A DNA stretch of 64,000 nt from Bidens hawaiensis (GCA_021521415.1 JAIQDT010001649.1:1-64000); one strand, 5' to 3'. Counted from the first letter of the stretch, positions 11,256-23,522 are shown. Notes: generated from the sequence alone by a model not told the origin. Numbers and translations: made by a program.

Positions 11256-11880
11256 TTCTTTCCCCCCCTGCCAGCATCAGCACAGGTACGTTTCCTTGCC
11301 ATGTGGCCCGACTTACCACACTTATAGCATACATGTCCATTATTACAATCACGGGAGTAGTGTCTTGTCTTTCCACACTCATAGAAAGAGTTTGCTCCCT
11401 CACCCCACTTACACTCACCACCGTGCATTTTCCCACAAGTCTTTCATGATTCTTTCACCCATACCCACGCCTTCTTGTTGGGGTTGGTCAACTGAGTACC
11501 AGACCGATTAGCAGGTGTGGTCTATTTCTTCTCCTGCTTCTCATCAACATCATCATCCTCAGTGGCGAGGTCATTATAAACCATCTCAGCTAGTTCCAAA
11601 GCTGATTCGAACGTCGTCGCTCTATTAGCCCTAACCAAAGTGAAAACGTTCTGTGGCAGTCCTCATATGTAACACTTGATTATCTTAATTGAGTATTCAT
11701 CATGTCGGGCACCAACTTGGACATACAGTTAAACTCGGTGGTGTACTCATGGTGAGTTTTCTTTCCTACCTTAAGGTTTAGGAATTTTATCTGTGCCCTT
11801 TCAACCTCTGCATCTGCACAGACGCAATTCATTACCGAATTCTTTCATAGATATTGTAAAGGTCTACCACCCTAATTCTT
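10650..11880 (-). pseudogene. Ty3/gypsy gag-protease fragment
   Basis: On the minus strand: gag remnant (about 11830-11530, with a recognisable HHEYTTEFNCMSKLVPDMMN), two zinc knuckles (CGKTRHYSRDC and CYKCGKSGHMARKR; 11400-11290), then a protease remnant (SFVASSFCKTELM, later SMDWMYEFEG) and the KAEGLLRRGCNAYLAYVVKA linker that precedes gypsy RT. RT itself is absent. Copia RT begins almost at once below 10640, so two elements are joined by deletion or nested insertion. Several stops are present. Confidence 0.75.
11218..11254. repeat. (TTC)n microsatellite in the gag fragment
   Basis: About twelve TTC units. On the minus strand it encodes poly-lysine just after the second zinc knuckle, so it may have grown from a natural basic tail of gag. 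Confidence 0.95.
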
Positions 11881-12972
11881 TCACTTTATCCATTCTACAA
11901 CTCTTACAATCATATGTTAAATAAATCAATAAACGCATATGATATATTCTTACAATATACAATTATATCTAAATAATGTGTATAAATGTATTTATTACAA
12001 GTATGTTCACAACCCCAAAACTTTTTAAGGAAAAAGGGGCTAGAAACTCACCTGAATCTTGTTACGTACAGAGTTAACTGTAGTTCCACACTTCACCTGA
12101 GCACGACTAATTGTTTAATAACTAACTTTTAATTATTCATTCCAACAAGGTCAACATGACTTAGCTAACTATTCTAATTGGATAGCACAGGTACCCGAAA
12201 TTCGCAAACCCCCTCAGGTGTTACAATTTGAAAAACCCCTCGGGAATTCACCATTCTCAAACTCCTTCTGGAATTCGCAACTCAAGCTTTTTCTCCCAAA
12301 TTCTAGCTGTTTAAACGAAATTGTTTTTATTATCTGGATTTGGTCCAAATTTTTGTAACGTTCGGGACTTTTTTAAGCTTTTCATCACGATCTAACTCCA
12401 TACAAAAATTCATGCAAAACCTGACTTATTTTTCCTTTCCTTTTTACAAACCGAACAATACTTGTTTTACCCGAACCGAACTGATCGGTTCGTTTATGGT
12501 AACTTTTGCAACTTTAATACTTAATCAAACCCGACCTAACATCCTATTTATTTTTGTGGTGACCCGACATCAAATACATAACCTTTTTAACTAAAACGTA
12601 CCTTTTCGAGGTCGTTTCAGATTTGGGTTTGATACAAGGTTGATCTTGATTTAAACATGAGGTATAACAAACACTAGTCGATTCTTGTTCGTGCTTCTTT
12701 ACCAAAACTTAAAAAGGAAGATGGAGTGTGTGTGTGTGTGTGTTTGAGTACGTTTAGGCAAAAAATGGATTATGAAATCTAGGGTTTTAGAGAGGTTTAA
12801 TGAGCTTATATATAGTAATACCATGGACCTCAAGCCGATTACCACCCTTAAGTCCATGATTTATGTCCAAGCCTATCACCCAACTTATTATCATTCGACA
12901 TAATTAAATAATAACACACAATTATAAATAAAGTGCTTTATTAATTATTTCGATAAAAGTAGGATGCTACAT
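11881..12972 (-). repeat. 5' LTR and leader remnant of the decayed gypsy element
   Basis: The minus strand starts at about 12972 with TGTAGCATCCTACTTTT, a plausible LTR start, and contains AG|GTGAGTTTCTAGCCCC near 12055-12036, a motif shared with the Tekay-type LTRs elsewhere in this window. A short (GT)n run lies at 12727-12743. The 3' edge of the LTR and the primer site were not resolved. No coding frame was recognised. Confidence 0.45.
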
Positions 12973-13083
12973 TGTGCCAAGTGTTAGTAGTGACCGTCAT
13001 TGCCTTTCTCTCGTTTATGATCATCCCCATCCGATGTAAGTCCCTTGGAATGGATCTTTCAATGTGATATCAAGTGAATTCTT
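12973..13083 (-). repeat. Short LTR-like remnant next to the extra copia ORF
   Basis: Minus-strand sequence around 13071-13030 (TCACATTGAAAGATCC, then AAGGGACTT) resembles part of the copia LTR at 33160-33125 (TCACATTGAAAC, then AAGGAAACTT). It may be what is left of the 3' LTR of the copia element whose extra ORF ends at 13429. The similarity is short and could be a motif common to many copia LTRs. Confidence 0.25.
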
Positions 13084-13400
13084 TGTTAGGCGGAATCTAA
13101 CAAGGAACCGATTCTATAATAAGCAAAGTAACACAATAAACACAATTAATCTTGCTTCAAAACACACGTATATATTACGTTGGGTGCTTAAGCCCTTAAT
13201 CTCACTTACACGGTGATTCTCTCTATCTTCGGCTGACATCGGCCAACCCTTGATACATAACATTACATCACTTATATAGTTATACCAAAACCTAAGTCCA
13301 ATACGTCAAAGCCCACCGAAATCCATGATTTCGGTTTACATATAATAGCCCAAAACCAAAACCAAAACATAAAGCATAAACCATTAAGTATAGCCCAACA
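13084..13400 (-). mobile_element. Copia-type solo LTR, 317 bp
   Basis: Bounded by TGTTAGGC and GCCCAACA (an imperfect inverted pair) and flanked by a perfect 5-bp duplication, ttctt (13079-13083 and 13401-13405). TG...CA ends, size and 5-bp duplication identify a solo LTR left by recombination between the two LTRs of a full element. Orientation is inferred from TGTTGGGC as the usual copia start, and is less certain than the boundaries. Confidence 0.8.
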
Positions 13401-13428
13401 TTCTTTCCCTTGGTTTATTGCTTGATTT

Positions 13429-14065
13429 TTACTCGTGCTCAAGAATATCAGCATCGGCTTCTTTGTAAGAACATGCCCATAGCCCAGTTCGTATAATTGA
13501 TCCTACCATCTTAGTATACTTCTTAGAGGCTGGCTCGTAGAGTGGTTCAGCAGTAATCTGAAAGCCGCTAAGTGTCTTTATGTCTTTCTCACAAAACTTC
13601 AACAAATCCCTTGGATCAACAAGACGATATTGACCCTTGAATAGTCTGATGTTCACCGTAGCCGTTTCGCTGTCATACATCCAAAACTTCATTCTATCAA
13701 GAGTTCCCTCATGAAATCTCTTGGTGATCGGAATTGACGTTACTTTATCAGTTGGCGGCCACATCACATTCCTCAGTGTCTTGTTGGTGTGAGGATCATG
13801 AACACCCGTAGCCTTTTAAAGAAATGACTCTGCAGTAGTCATATTTGGAAATCCACGCTCCACTTGATTGCTCAAATAATTCTAGAAATTGATGGCCTTT
13901 GGGTCATTGTTAGGGTTGTGAAACGAAGCATTAATTAAATCAGTTAAATCAACCTTCTTCCACGAACCACAACTCTTCATTTTCTTGTAATACTCGGTAT
14001 TGCCATACTTTCGCTTGACCCACCACAACTCCTTATCCACATCATATCCCCACGAGACAACCCCA
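13429..14065 (-). pseudogene. C-terminal part of the extra ORF of the Sirevirus-like copia element
   Basis: Continues the frame that is interrupted at 17680 by the solo LTR. Reading 14060 to 13429 on the minus strand gives a basic, Trp-rich segment (VVSWGYDVDKELWWVKRKYG near its start) and then a 112-residue open stretch ending in EADADILEHE. Two in-frame stops lie near 13880 and 13815. Function is unknown. It sits where Sireviruses carry an env-like ORF, between RNase H and the 3' LTR, but I see no signal peptide or membrane span in this part. Confidence 0.6.
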
Positions 14066-15766
14066 TGTAACGCCCGTAAATTTCGTTAATCGGCTCGATT
14101 GTTTACAAAGGTTTGTTTAAAAGGCGGGATTTCGTCTTTCTGATTTAGGAGCCTTGTAATACATTTTAAAAGTCCATTTATTCATCCTTTTACACAAGGC
14201 ATTACCTATTATCACTTAGAGGACTAGATTAGTATGCAGCACCCACTAATTTTCGTTTAACGACATGAAGCGTTGTATAGTTTGTATGTTAGTCGGGTTT
14301 TTAATATATAATGTTGAGGGACCTCTTGGGTATTTCCAAACATCCATATAATTAAATTGTGGTTCAAGTTGTCTCAACATCACATTTGAGGGACCATTTT
14401 TGTAAAATGTTAATAATAACCAAGACATAGGCCGCCCCTACTCTCCTTTGCGATCGGTCTCTTCACCAAGCTCTCATCACGTTTTATTTCATCATTCAGC
14501 CAATTCCAATCCATATTCAATCAATTCCAGGTTAGTACTACATCAAGGGATGTCTTTTTCATCATTAAATCGTTTATTGAACCCTAGAGATGTCGTAATC
14601 ATATTAGGGTTTGAGTTTTGATTAAAACAGTTGCTGACAGATTCGTACTCGTTTATTGTTTGGTCTGTAACTCGATGAAAATTGATTGTTTTTGATCGAT
14701 TCTTGATTCCATGATATTCTACTTTGAGTCTAGTTTCTAGAAATGTATAATTTGTACTTTTTGGATGATATTTGAATGGTTTTTATTATTTTATAAAAAC
14801 GTGTGTCAAAGCTGATGCGGGGTGACGGATTCTGGTCTGTCTTCCCCACATCATAAATCTTTTTAGACAAGTCCAAATTGGTTGGTTCCACTTCTGGAAC
14901 TTCATATTTTGAGTTAATATTACAACCCGATTGTAATCGTTTAATTTGGTCTGCTAATGATTTTTAAACAAATAAAACACTTTTGTTGCGTATTGAAATA
15001 GCTGCATATACCTTTCTGTATTGGAGGAATTTTTATGATTTTTATGTGAACTATAAAAATATTATATAAATATTTTTACAAAACTAAGACCTTTATGAAG
15101 CTCTGGTAAAATTTTCATAATTTATTTCTTTGATTTTCCTATGTAATAAAATACATCTTTGCATGCTAAAATCTGCATGTTAGACTCGTTATTGATCGAT
15201 ACGTTCGTTTTAGGCTTAACGGGTGGCTGTCCTTTCGAGCACTTTCGGGACTGTTTTGATTGAGAATCTTGCTCCATAATCTTCTTAGGTATGTCTAGTG
15301 TAACATACTTTTAATATCATGAGCTATGAAGCTCGTTTGATTAATTAATTGTCGATAGATTGAAAAACTAGGATTTCGGTTGTCTAGTTTGTTGATTGTT
15401 GCGTTTTGCGCGTTGTTTGAGGGGATTAACAACCAATTCAGATTGTGTATCCTCGGTATGTTATACGGGCTGTGAAATACTTAATTTTTATGTTAATGGG
15501 GCTTAATTGGTTGTCGGTTCCTTAAACGGGTCGGTACAACACAAATTCACGTTTAATCGGTAGTTTGTGTGTTGTACAAGTGAATTGCTGAGCCATTCAA
15601 CTCGTGTAGTGTCGTGTGGACTTTTTGGCTGTAATTATACTTAATTTGGTCCACACGGGGCTGAGTTGGTTGTTAAGCATATAAACGACTCGTTAACGCG
15701 CGTATTCGATACAATTAACAACTTTCGGGTGTAGTTTGGAAATCCATTGTCCCCGGAATTAACTAA

Positions 15767-16111
15767 GGGTCTGTTTGGTATGGAGGAGGGAATGGAATGA
15801 AGGAGAGAATGAAATGGATAATTTCCATTCCATTGCCTTGTTTGGTTACCCTATAAGAATGAAATATGTTGATTGGTAAATAGGAAACAATGAAGAAATA
15901 GAATAGTTTTTGTTATAAATAGGGAAACCAAAAATAGAATGGCCAGGAATGAAAATGAAAGAAGGGGGGTTGGGAGGAATGAAATAAAAGAAATCCCATT
16001 CCCTTGGTAATGGTTTATTTCTTTCCATCCTTAAACCAAACATGCTTAATTTCATTACCTTTGAATTAGTCATTTCATTCCTTCCCTCATTACATCATAA
16101 CAAACACTACC
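15767..16111. mobile_element. Tourist-like (PIF/Harbinger-type) MITE, 345 bp
   Basis: Ends GGGTCTGTTTGGTATG and, reversed, GGTAGTGTTTGTTATG form imperfect terminal inverted repeats. TAA is duplicated on both sides (15764-15766 and 16112-16114), the target of PIF/Harbinger elements. The interior is rich in GGAATGG/CCATTCC on both strands, so it can fold on itself. The homologous LTR at 22447 reads 'ctaagggtcg' with no insertion, giving an empty site. Confidence 0.75.
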
Positions 16112-16685
16112 TAAGGGTGGCTATGGTAAATAAAAGGCCTTGGGGATGATGTAATTGGAATTGGTATGAATGAGGATTTTGGTCAATCAAATCATGTTAG
16201 AACGCCTCGTAGGATAAACGAGTCGGTACAGTTTAGTTAGTAATCTTTGTGTGTAATCTGACAGGATTGTGATTTGTGGATTTGCTTAGAGGTCCTTTGA
16301 CTCATTGGTATTTGCATGAATTGTGTAAGGTGAGTTCATGATGCCCCTTTTTACGTTTTGGGCTAGCATACACACCGTATTACAATTTTACCCGATTTTA
16401 CTCGTTACAACTATTTGATGGTAATAAATAGCCTTATTCGTATTTGTGCATTTATGAAACTATGTGTGGATTATATTCTATGCCTTAGGATATTTTAGAC
16501 TCGTTTGTGGTTATATATTCCTTAAGTTTATATATATTACTTATGGTCTAGGCTTGAGGATACTATTAGGCCTAGTATTAATTCCTAGATTACCCATTAT
16601 TTATGGATTACACTTGATGATATTGCTTGGTTGATTAATCAATTAAGATGTTCGTAAGTGTGTATTTGGATGTGTATGTTTTGAT

Positions 16686-17222
16686 AAACTATGACCGGGT
16701 CAAATATATTACTCGGGGAGGACCCGGGGTGAGGAGGCCCGTGTTGCATGTTTATGTCCCGATGGGTCAAATATATTACTTGAGTCCTTGACTTCATGTC
16801 TCGTGACTTGGGGTGAGGAGACCCGCCATCCTGCTAAACCGTGATCGGGTCAAATATATTACTTGGGAAAGACCCGGGGTGAGGAGGCCCGTATCATGTG
16901 TTTAGGTTTGTTAAACCATGACCGAGTCAAATATATTACTTGGGGAAGACCCGGGGTGAGGAGGCTCGTGCTGCGTGTTTTTGTTTTGTTAAACCTTGAC
17001 CGAGTCAAATATATTACTTGGGGAAGACCTGGGGTGTGGAGGCTCGTGTTGCGTGATTTTATTTTGTTAAACCGTGACCGAGTCAAATATATTACTTGGG
17101 GAAGACCTGGGGTGAGGTGAGGAGGCTCATGTTACGTGATTTTGTTTTGTTAAACCGCGACCGGGTCAAATATATTACTTGGGAAAAACCCGGGGTGAGG
17201 AGGCCCGTGTTGCGTGTTTGAC
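16686..17222 (+). repeat. Tandem array of seven units, mostly 77-78 bp, inside the LTR
   Basis: Each unit has 'accg(a/g)gtcaaatatattact', then 'gacccggggtgaggaggc' and a T-rich end. The word 'caaatatatt' starts at 16701, 16768, 16851, 16928, 17006, 17084 and 17167. The second unit is the most diverged. The cognate LTR at 20944 lacks the array at the same relative position, so it grew after the copies separated. It lies within the proposed LTR intron. Confidence 0.9.
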
Positions 17223-17679
17223 CATGGAAAATTATTTATTATTGTATTTACTTATGATTCAACCAAGGAAAGTTATTTATTTATTTACTTATGATTTTCT
17301 CCAACATTTTTATAGTTATTAGTTTAAATTGATTTATGGATGTCAATTACAAAAACATGAACTAACTCAACTTTAGTTGGCTTCATGTGTATGTTAGATT
17401 GATTTTCAGGTTGAGAAGCAGGGAGCTATCGCTTGGACGTGCTCGAGACTACTCAGACAGTTGAAGGCATTTTTAGTCGAGGACTTCAAATAAAACAAAC
17501 GATTTATTTATATTTGATTTTGGGCACATGTCCCCGGTTTTAGGGTTTTTGATACTTATTAATTTCCGCTGTTTATTACTCTGACTGGTTTTAATAAAAC
17601 GAATTACTTTGGTTTTAAATTTTTTTAAATTTTGGATATGATTATCAACTGTAGGATTCCCTGGATTAGGGGTCTTACA

Positions 17680-19531
17680 CCCTAGAACGATCACCATATT
17701 TATCAGAAAAACTATTTTGTAGTTCCACAACAAACTTCTTAGGGTGATCAGAGGATACAACATTCTGATTTGAGTTTCTTCTTATTAGTATCTTCGTCAT
17801 CAACCGTTCCTTCTTCTCATCTGACTTTGGTGGAGTGGCCATATATTTTTCAATTGTCACAGAAGTGTCAATGTTCGAAGTAGTGCGGATGCTGGAATCA
17901 CTGTCATCACCACTTTTAAATTCATCTCTAAACTTCTGAATAAGCTTTTGTTGGAGGTCTAAATACATTGCAGTAAGGCCACCCATGTTAGCTTGAAGCT
18001 CTTGAATATTTGAGTCTTTGTCAGCATTGCTATCATCAAGCTCTTTAATAAGAACGTCCTTCACTACCGAGTCTTGTTCAAGCTTAAAAACTCGACGTTG
18101 TAAGGCATGAACATCAACAGGTTCGGCTTTTAGAGCAATCCCCTTGCCCTTGTCTTGCAAATATTTGTCTTGCATGGCTAGAATATGTGTGATCTTGTTT
18201 GCCACACTAGAACTTTCTTGACCAATCGAGTCAGATGATCCCGATGGTTCAGTTGCAGGCTCAATAAGTGTTTCAAACTCAAACTCCTGTGTAATATCTT
18301 CAAAAATATGTTCTTGAGTTTGTTGAGCAGCAGTAGATGGGCTTTGAGCAGTCTGAGCTTCAGCGGTAACAGGCTCTGAAACAATTTGTTGAGTTGTTGG
18401 TATAACATCACTAGCCAGCACACCAGGTCTCAGATCTTTCTTTCGTCGCTTTTGTGGAATGAGATCGGTGGCTGGCTCTTCTTCAATATCTTCTTCAACA
18501 TGTGTCACAGTGACTGATTGAGGAGGCTTCAATGCAGTCGGCTGGAGCTTTTCCTTAAACGCTTCAAACTCTTTAACCTGTGCATCAGTAGGTACGGAAT
18601 GTATTACCTGGTGTTCAGTTTCCATAGATTATGGTGGAGAACTGTGAGGCTCATCATCGTCAGACAATGTCTCAAAGGCTGTAACGTGCCTTTGAGTAGG
18701 AACCACGTATTCCTCAGCCACGAAGGCACCACCAGTAGTAACGGTAACCTCGGTCTTAGCAAATTTACCAAACTTGACCAATGGATGAAGACCTTGATAG
18801 ACCACTTTGGCTCCATTCCTTGATTGTTTCATTAAACCAAAAGTATTAGGACCCATCGCCTTCAGGTCGAGCGTTTCTACAGATTTGATCAAGTCAGGAT
18901 AATGAGAATCAAAGATCATTTGTAGGAACCTTGGATACATTAAAAACATTTCCTTTTTCTTCCCCTTTAGATGCCTATCATCTCATCGAACACAAACTTG
19001 GAGTAATTGTAGTTCCAGTCCATGATCAAAGCAACTACAACCGACATCTGGATGTGGCTAATCTTGTCAGAACCCCCTTTGCGTCCTGAGACACACAAAA
19101 ATAATGTGTGAATCAAGAACCTCCAGTACGGATGAAATAGCTTCTTGATGGCTGGAGGGTAAGCTCCCTCGTAACCCATTGTTTTCACGATCTCAGCAAT
19201 GACATTAGTAGAATACTCTGTATGGTAATCAGGTTAATCACCAAACAGTAGTACTTCACGTATGATAGCCTCAGACATAATAACAGGCTTCTTCAGGACT
19301 GACGATTCAAACAAGTCCCCCAACACCTCTTTGGTTGGTTGAAGCATGATTCCAGAAATCCATCACCATCTTCTTACAGATTACAGGAGTTTCTCGTAAG
19401 GCGTGAGAAATCCTGCAGGTATTCAACCCCAAAATCATAGACTTGAACTCCTTGTGAACAAGAGGAGGATCAAAGAAGCATCCAACAATATTGTGAGTGT
19501 CAACGAACTTCAGAGATGCTTGATCAGCCAT
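17680..19531 (-). pseudogene. Extra ORF (N-terminal two thirds) of the Sirevirus-like copia element
   Basis: Minus-strand segments in order: MADQASLKFVDTHNIVGCFF (19531-19307); FHPYWRFLIHTLFLCVSG (19188-18967); FLMYPRFLQMIFDSHYPD (18949-18629); then, after one in-frame stop at 18629, a 316-codon stretch (18625-17675) rich in Glu, Gln, Thr and Pro with a probable coiled coil (about residues 170-220). I recognise the DTHN and YPRFLQ segments as a family repeatedly annotated beside copia pol genes in daisy-family genomes. Its role is unknown. At least two frameshifts and two stops break it before the solo LTR cuts it at 17680. Confidence 0.6.
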
Positions 19532-20837
19532 GACTTTAATGTTTTAACGAGATCGGGACGATTAGTCGTTTAAGAGTTTTCGGGTATTTGAAGATGAAAG
19601 GTTTTAGGTTTTTGCAGATTTTAGAGTGATAACCAATAATACATCAAAAGTGCCTTTTAAACTTCTGAGACACCAATCTGGGCCGAGAACCCTGATAGGC
19701 CGAGAACACCATTAAGACAAACTACTTGGGCCAAAATGACTGGGCCAAGAACACAAGTATTATGAGCACATTGGGCCAAAATGAATGGCCCAAGAACATA
19801 ACTAGCAGACGTCAGATTTCATGGTCTGGAAATGCAATCCCGATCCATGTTCAAAACGATTTCTTAGGGCATTTGTTTCGACACGAGTAGACATGAGGTA
19901 AAAAATGAAAAAAAATAAAAATAAAAATAAAAAATAGAACAAAAACTAAACTAAAACAAAACAATTTAACCACCTGGTCTTCAGTAATTTTACATATTTT
20001 GGGATCAAATTTCAGTTGGGTTAAACAAGCAACCCTTTTATGAAAAGATCCTAACATGAAATCATATTGATTAAGATGCTTTCACAATGATTCATTTTCA
20101 ACATTATTATGACATAGTGAAAAGGTTGATAGCAGGTAATTAGATACTTAGCATGATTTTCATTGCATCTGTGATATGCTTAGATTCAATTAGGCATAAA
20201 GCTTAGATGGACATCACTTGTGGACCTATGATGCTCCTTATCTCTTCTCAAAGCGTATTTGGCTTTCCCAGATAACCCCAATTTGACTCCAACCCCCTAG
20301 TGTTTGATCAAAAGATTTTCTCTATACAAAAATAATTTTAAGCTTTAAGGTTGAACGTTGGACTTACATGCCGTCCGGACTTACAAGCCTTACATTCAGG
20401 ATGTTTAGGACTTATTTGAATGCCCCACCCTTGTAGTTATAGTTTGACCCTTTAAGCCTTAAAAGACAAATTTTAATGCCAATTTTTTTAATAACAAGAA
20501 AACATAATATTTTTGGCGATCAAGACACTAACGGGCTCGTGTATGACTTGGTAATTGCTTTTCTGCCTATCATTCAGAGAGATATACCTAGAGACATGCA
20601 AACATCTTCAAAATAACTCTCCATAGTAAGTTTAGCAGATTTTGTTTATATCACTTCAAACTTTTACTTATCATTGAAAGCTACCATACAAATCAATGAC
20701 TGTTCAAAATCCCTTTTAGCGTAGTAACTTCACACGTTAGGCACACAAAATCAATTTATCTATCATTTTTAAAGGTTGGATCAATTTTCATTTGAAAATA
20801 TTTAAGCTTCTATAGAAACTTTTAACTGAATAAACAT
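19532..20837 (-). other. Noncoding leader/spacer upstream of the extra ORF
   Basis: Directly upstream of the ORF start (minus strand) are several copies of 'gggccgagaac' or 'gggccaagaac' (19680-19800), the same word that recurs in the gag leader at 32400-32700. Further up are A-rich runs (19900-19940) and unremarkable AT-rich DNA. No other gene was seen. The shared word suggests the ORF and gag have related 5' regions. Confidence 0.45.
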
Positions 20838-20943
20838 ATCACTTCCCAGATAGTTATTTTGAAGGCATTTTTAGATTCAGTCGCCCCATTCACTTTCAGT
20901 CTTCAGGTAAATGGCTATCCCGTATGTCTACACATAGATAACA

Positions 20944-23522
20944 TGTAACGCCCGTTAATTTTCGGTTCAAGGATTCGAAGCTTGTAAAGTATGTATATTT
21001 CTCGGGATTTAACCGACATTTCTCGGAAACCTTCTTGTCATCCTGGTACGTTAAAACATTTAACTTTTCAACCAAGATGCCAATTCTTTAAAATTTGAAG
21101 GGCTAGATATGAAAAATTTTTAGATCATAAACCTAACCCCCTTTCCCCTCCTTGTCCGATCGGCCTATTGCAGCCCCTCTCCCCTGCGATTTTCTTCTTT
21201 CCAGCCAAAGTGCGAGCGTAAAACATCAATTGAAGGTTAGTTTTACGATTCCCCAAGTCTTTTTCACCATTTAACCCGTTATTGAACACGTTAGGGTTGA
21301 GTTTTGATGATAACAGTTTGCTGACAGATTCATATATGTTTATTGTAGGGTCTGTAAGGTGATGATAATCCATTGTTATTGATCGATTCTTGATTCCATG
21401 ATGTTCTACTTTGAGTCTAGTTTCCAGAAAGGTATAATATGTAATTTTTGGACGAGATTTGAATGGTTTTTATGAATTTATAAAATTGAGTGTCAAAGCT
21501 GATGCGGGATGATGGACTCTGGTCTGTCTTCCCGACATCATAACTCTTTTTCAACAACTCCAAATTAGTTGATTCCACTTCTGGAACTTAATATTTTGAG
21601 TTAAGAATCAAACCCAATTGGAATCGTTTAATTTAGTTTGGTAATTAATTTTATAAAAATAAAACCATTTTGTTGCATACTGAAATAGCTGCACGTATCT
21701 TGCTGTGTTGGAGGAATTTTTATAATTTTTGTGTCCAATAAAAAAATATAATAAAAATATTTTAATAAACCTAAGACATTTATTAAAGTCTGGTAAAAAT
21801 TTAATAATTTATTTCAAAGGTTATCCAATGTAATTAAATGCATCTTCACATGCTAAAATCTGCACGTTTTACTTGTTATTAATCGATAGGTTCGTTTTAG
21901 GCTTAACCGGTGGATGTTTAATTGTGTTCTTGTCGAGGCTGTTTGAAGTGAGTTTTTGCACCACAATCTTCCTAGGTATTTCCCGTATATCTTACCTTAA
22001 AATCATGTTCATTGGTGTTCGTTAGATTGGTCAACTAGTTGTAGCTTGATTGTTAGTGTTCGGTTGACTAGAATTGTAGTTTGTTGCGTTTAACGCGAGG
22101 GTGGAAGTGATTAACGACCAATTCAGCTCGGGGGAACTTGGTTTGATGTACGGACTGTTGAAAAATCATTTTTATAAGTTATGGGGCTGAATTGGTTGTC
22201 GGTTACTCCAACGGGTCGGTACAACGCGCAATTGCGTTTATTGAGTAGTTGGTGCGTTGTACTTGCGAGTTACCGACCCATTTGACTCGTGTAGCGTCGT
22301 GTGGACTTTTTGGCTGTGATTTTATCATAATGGGTCCAAACGGGGCTGAGTTGGATGTTAACGGCCTAAACGACTCTTAAACGCGCGTATTGGTATCACC
22401 TAGTGCTTCCGGGGGTAATTTGGGAATTCTTTATTCCCGGGAGTATCTAAGGGTCGTATTGGTGAATGTGAGGCCTCGGGGGCTGTTGTGATTTAGTTTG
22501 ATGAGGTCGAGGCTTTAGGTGACTCGAACCCCGTTAGAACGTCTCATAGGATAAACGAGTCATCTTGATGTCATTAGTATTGATTGAATGTAAACCAGCA
22601 GGTGTTTGAGTCTTGGGATTACTTAGGGATTCTCTAGCTCATGGTGAATCCATGTCTCGTGTAGGTGAGTTCATAATTCCCCTTTTAACTCTTTTTAAGT
22701 TTTGGGCTAGCATGCACACCTAAACGATTTTGCTTGATGAAACATTTAAACTATTTTATATAGGCTTGCTTGTATATGCTAGGCCTTGGGATGTGATAGT
22801 ATGTATGTATATATTATTGTATGGCCAATATCTGGCGATATTAGTAGTCGTTATCGACTACGGATGTTACGTATGCCTACTTTGTGTTTGCATACATTGA
22901 TGAGATGTTACGTGTTTGGGTTGTACGTTTGCTCGACCCTGATGTTACGTGTTTGGGTTGTACGTTTGCTCGACCCTGATGTTATTACTTGGATGTTATA
23001 TATATATATATTTATATATATAGGGATGCACTTATAAAGATGTTTATATGTAGGTTTGTATATGTATATATACATAAGGATGATTATTTATCGAAGATGA
23101 TGGCCTAACTGATGTATCCCTTTTATAGTTTAAAACCTTTGGGAATGACTATTATGATTATTAATATTGATGTTATTTATTAAAACTTGAACTCACTCAG
23201 CTTAAGTTGACTTTGTGTGCATGTTAGTGTGAGTTTCAGGTTAGGGGGTGGATGCATTGCCGCTTGGACGTGCACGAAGCTACTTGGATGGTGGAGAGCA
23301 TACTTAGTCGGATGTTTCAATAATAATAAACGTTTTCTTTTTAACATTTATTTAAATATATTTAAATTGGTTTTGGGAACTTATTTTATTATTTATGTTT
23401 TCCGCTGAATTATACTCTGAATTGGTTATTTTAATGAAATGAATCATATTTAAGTTTAAATATTTTTACAAGTGTTTTGAATGAATACCAACTGTGAGGT
23501 TTCCGGGGTTCGGTGCCTTACA
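20944..23522 (+). mobile_element. Tekay-like gypsy solo LTR, 2579 bp, perfect target duplication
   Basis: Starts TGTAACGCCCGTTAATTTTC and ends GGTGCCTTACA, flanked by taaca on both sides (20939-20943 and 23523-23527). Same family and orientation as the LTR at 14066, without that copy's MITE and 78-bp array. It has AG|GTGAGTTCAT at 22664 and gagtttcag at 23231-23239, the donor- and acceptor-like pair shared by the family. There is no internal domain. Confidence 0.9.
22904..22979 (+). repeat. 37-bp tandem duplication within the LTR
   Basis: The 37-base unit beginning 'gatgttacgtgtttggg' is present twice with no difference seen (22904 and 22941). The homologous minus-strand LTR near 27200-27240 has one copy. 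Confidence 0.85.

Larger units (their letters stand above)
14066..17679 (+). mobile_element. Tekay-like gypsy solo LTR, 3614 bp, inserted in the extra ORF
   Basis: Starts TGTAACGCCCGTAAATTTCG and ends GGGGTCTTACA. The flanks cccca (14061-14065) and cccta (17680-17684) match at four of five bases. It aligns by eye along its length with the LTR at 20944-23522 (shared 'gctgatgcggg', 'attgatcgat', 'cgcttggacgtgc' and others), and is longer because it holds a 345-bp MITE and a 78-bp tandem array. There is no internal region, primer site or second LTR, hence a solo LTR. It also carries the AG|GTGAGTTC motif at 16328 and an acceptor-like ttttcag at 17409. Confidence 0.85.

Noticed and set aside
11215..11511. 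Ser-rich plus-strand frame over the (TTC)n tract
   Set aside because: It is the reverse of the gypsy gag zinc-knuckle coding strand and starts in a microsatellite.
13084..13400. This 317-bp LTR as the 3' LTR of the large copia element
   Set aside because: It has its own perfect ttctt target duplication and does not resemble the LTR at 32937-33350.
16863..17120. Open frames on both strands with internally repetitive protein
   Set aside because: They come from the 78-bp tandem array; a unit divisible by three stays open by chance.
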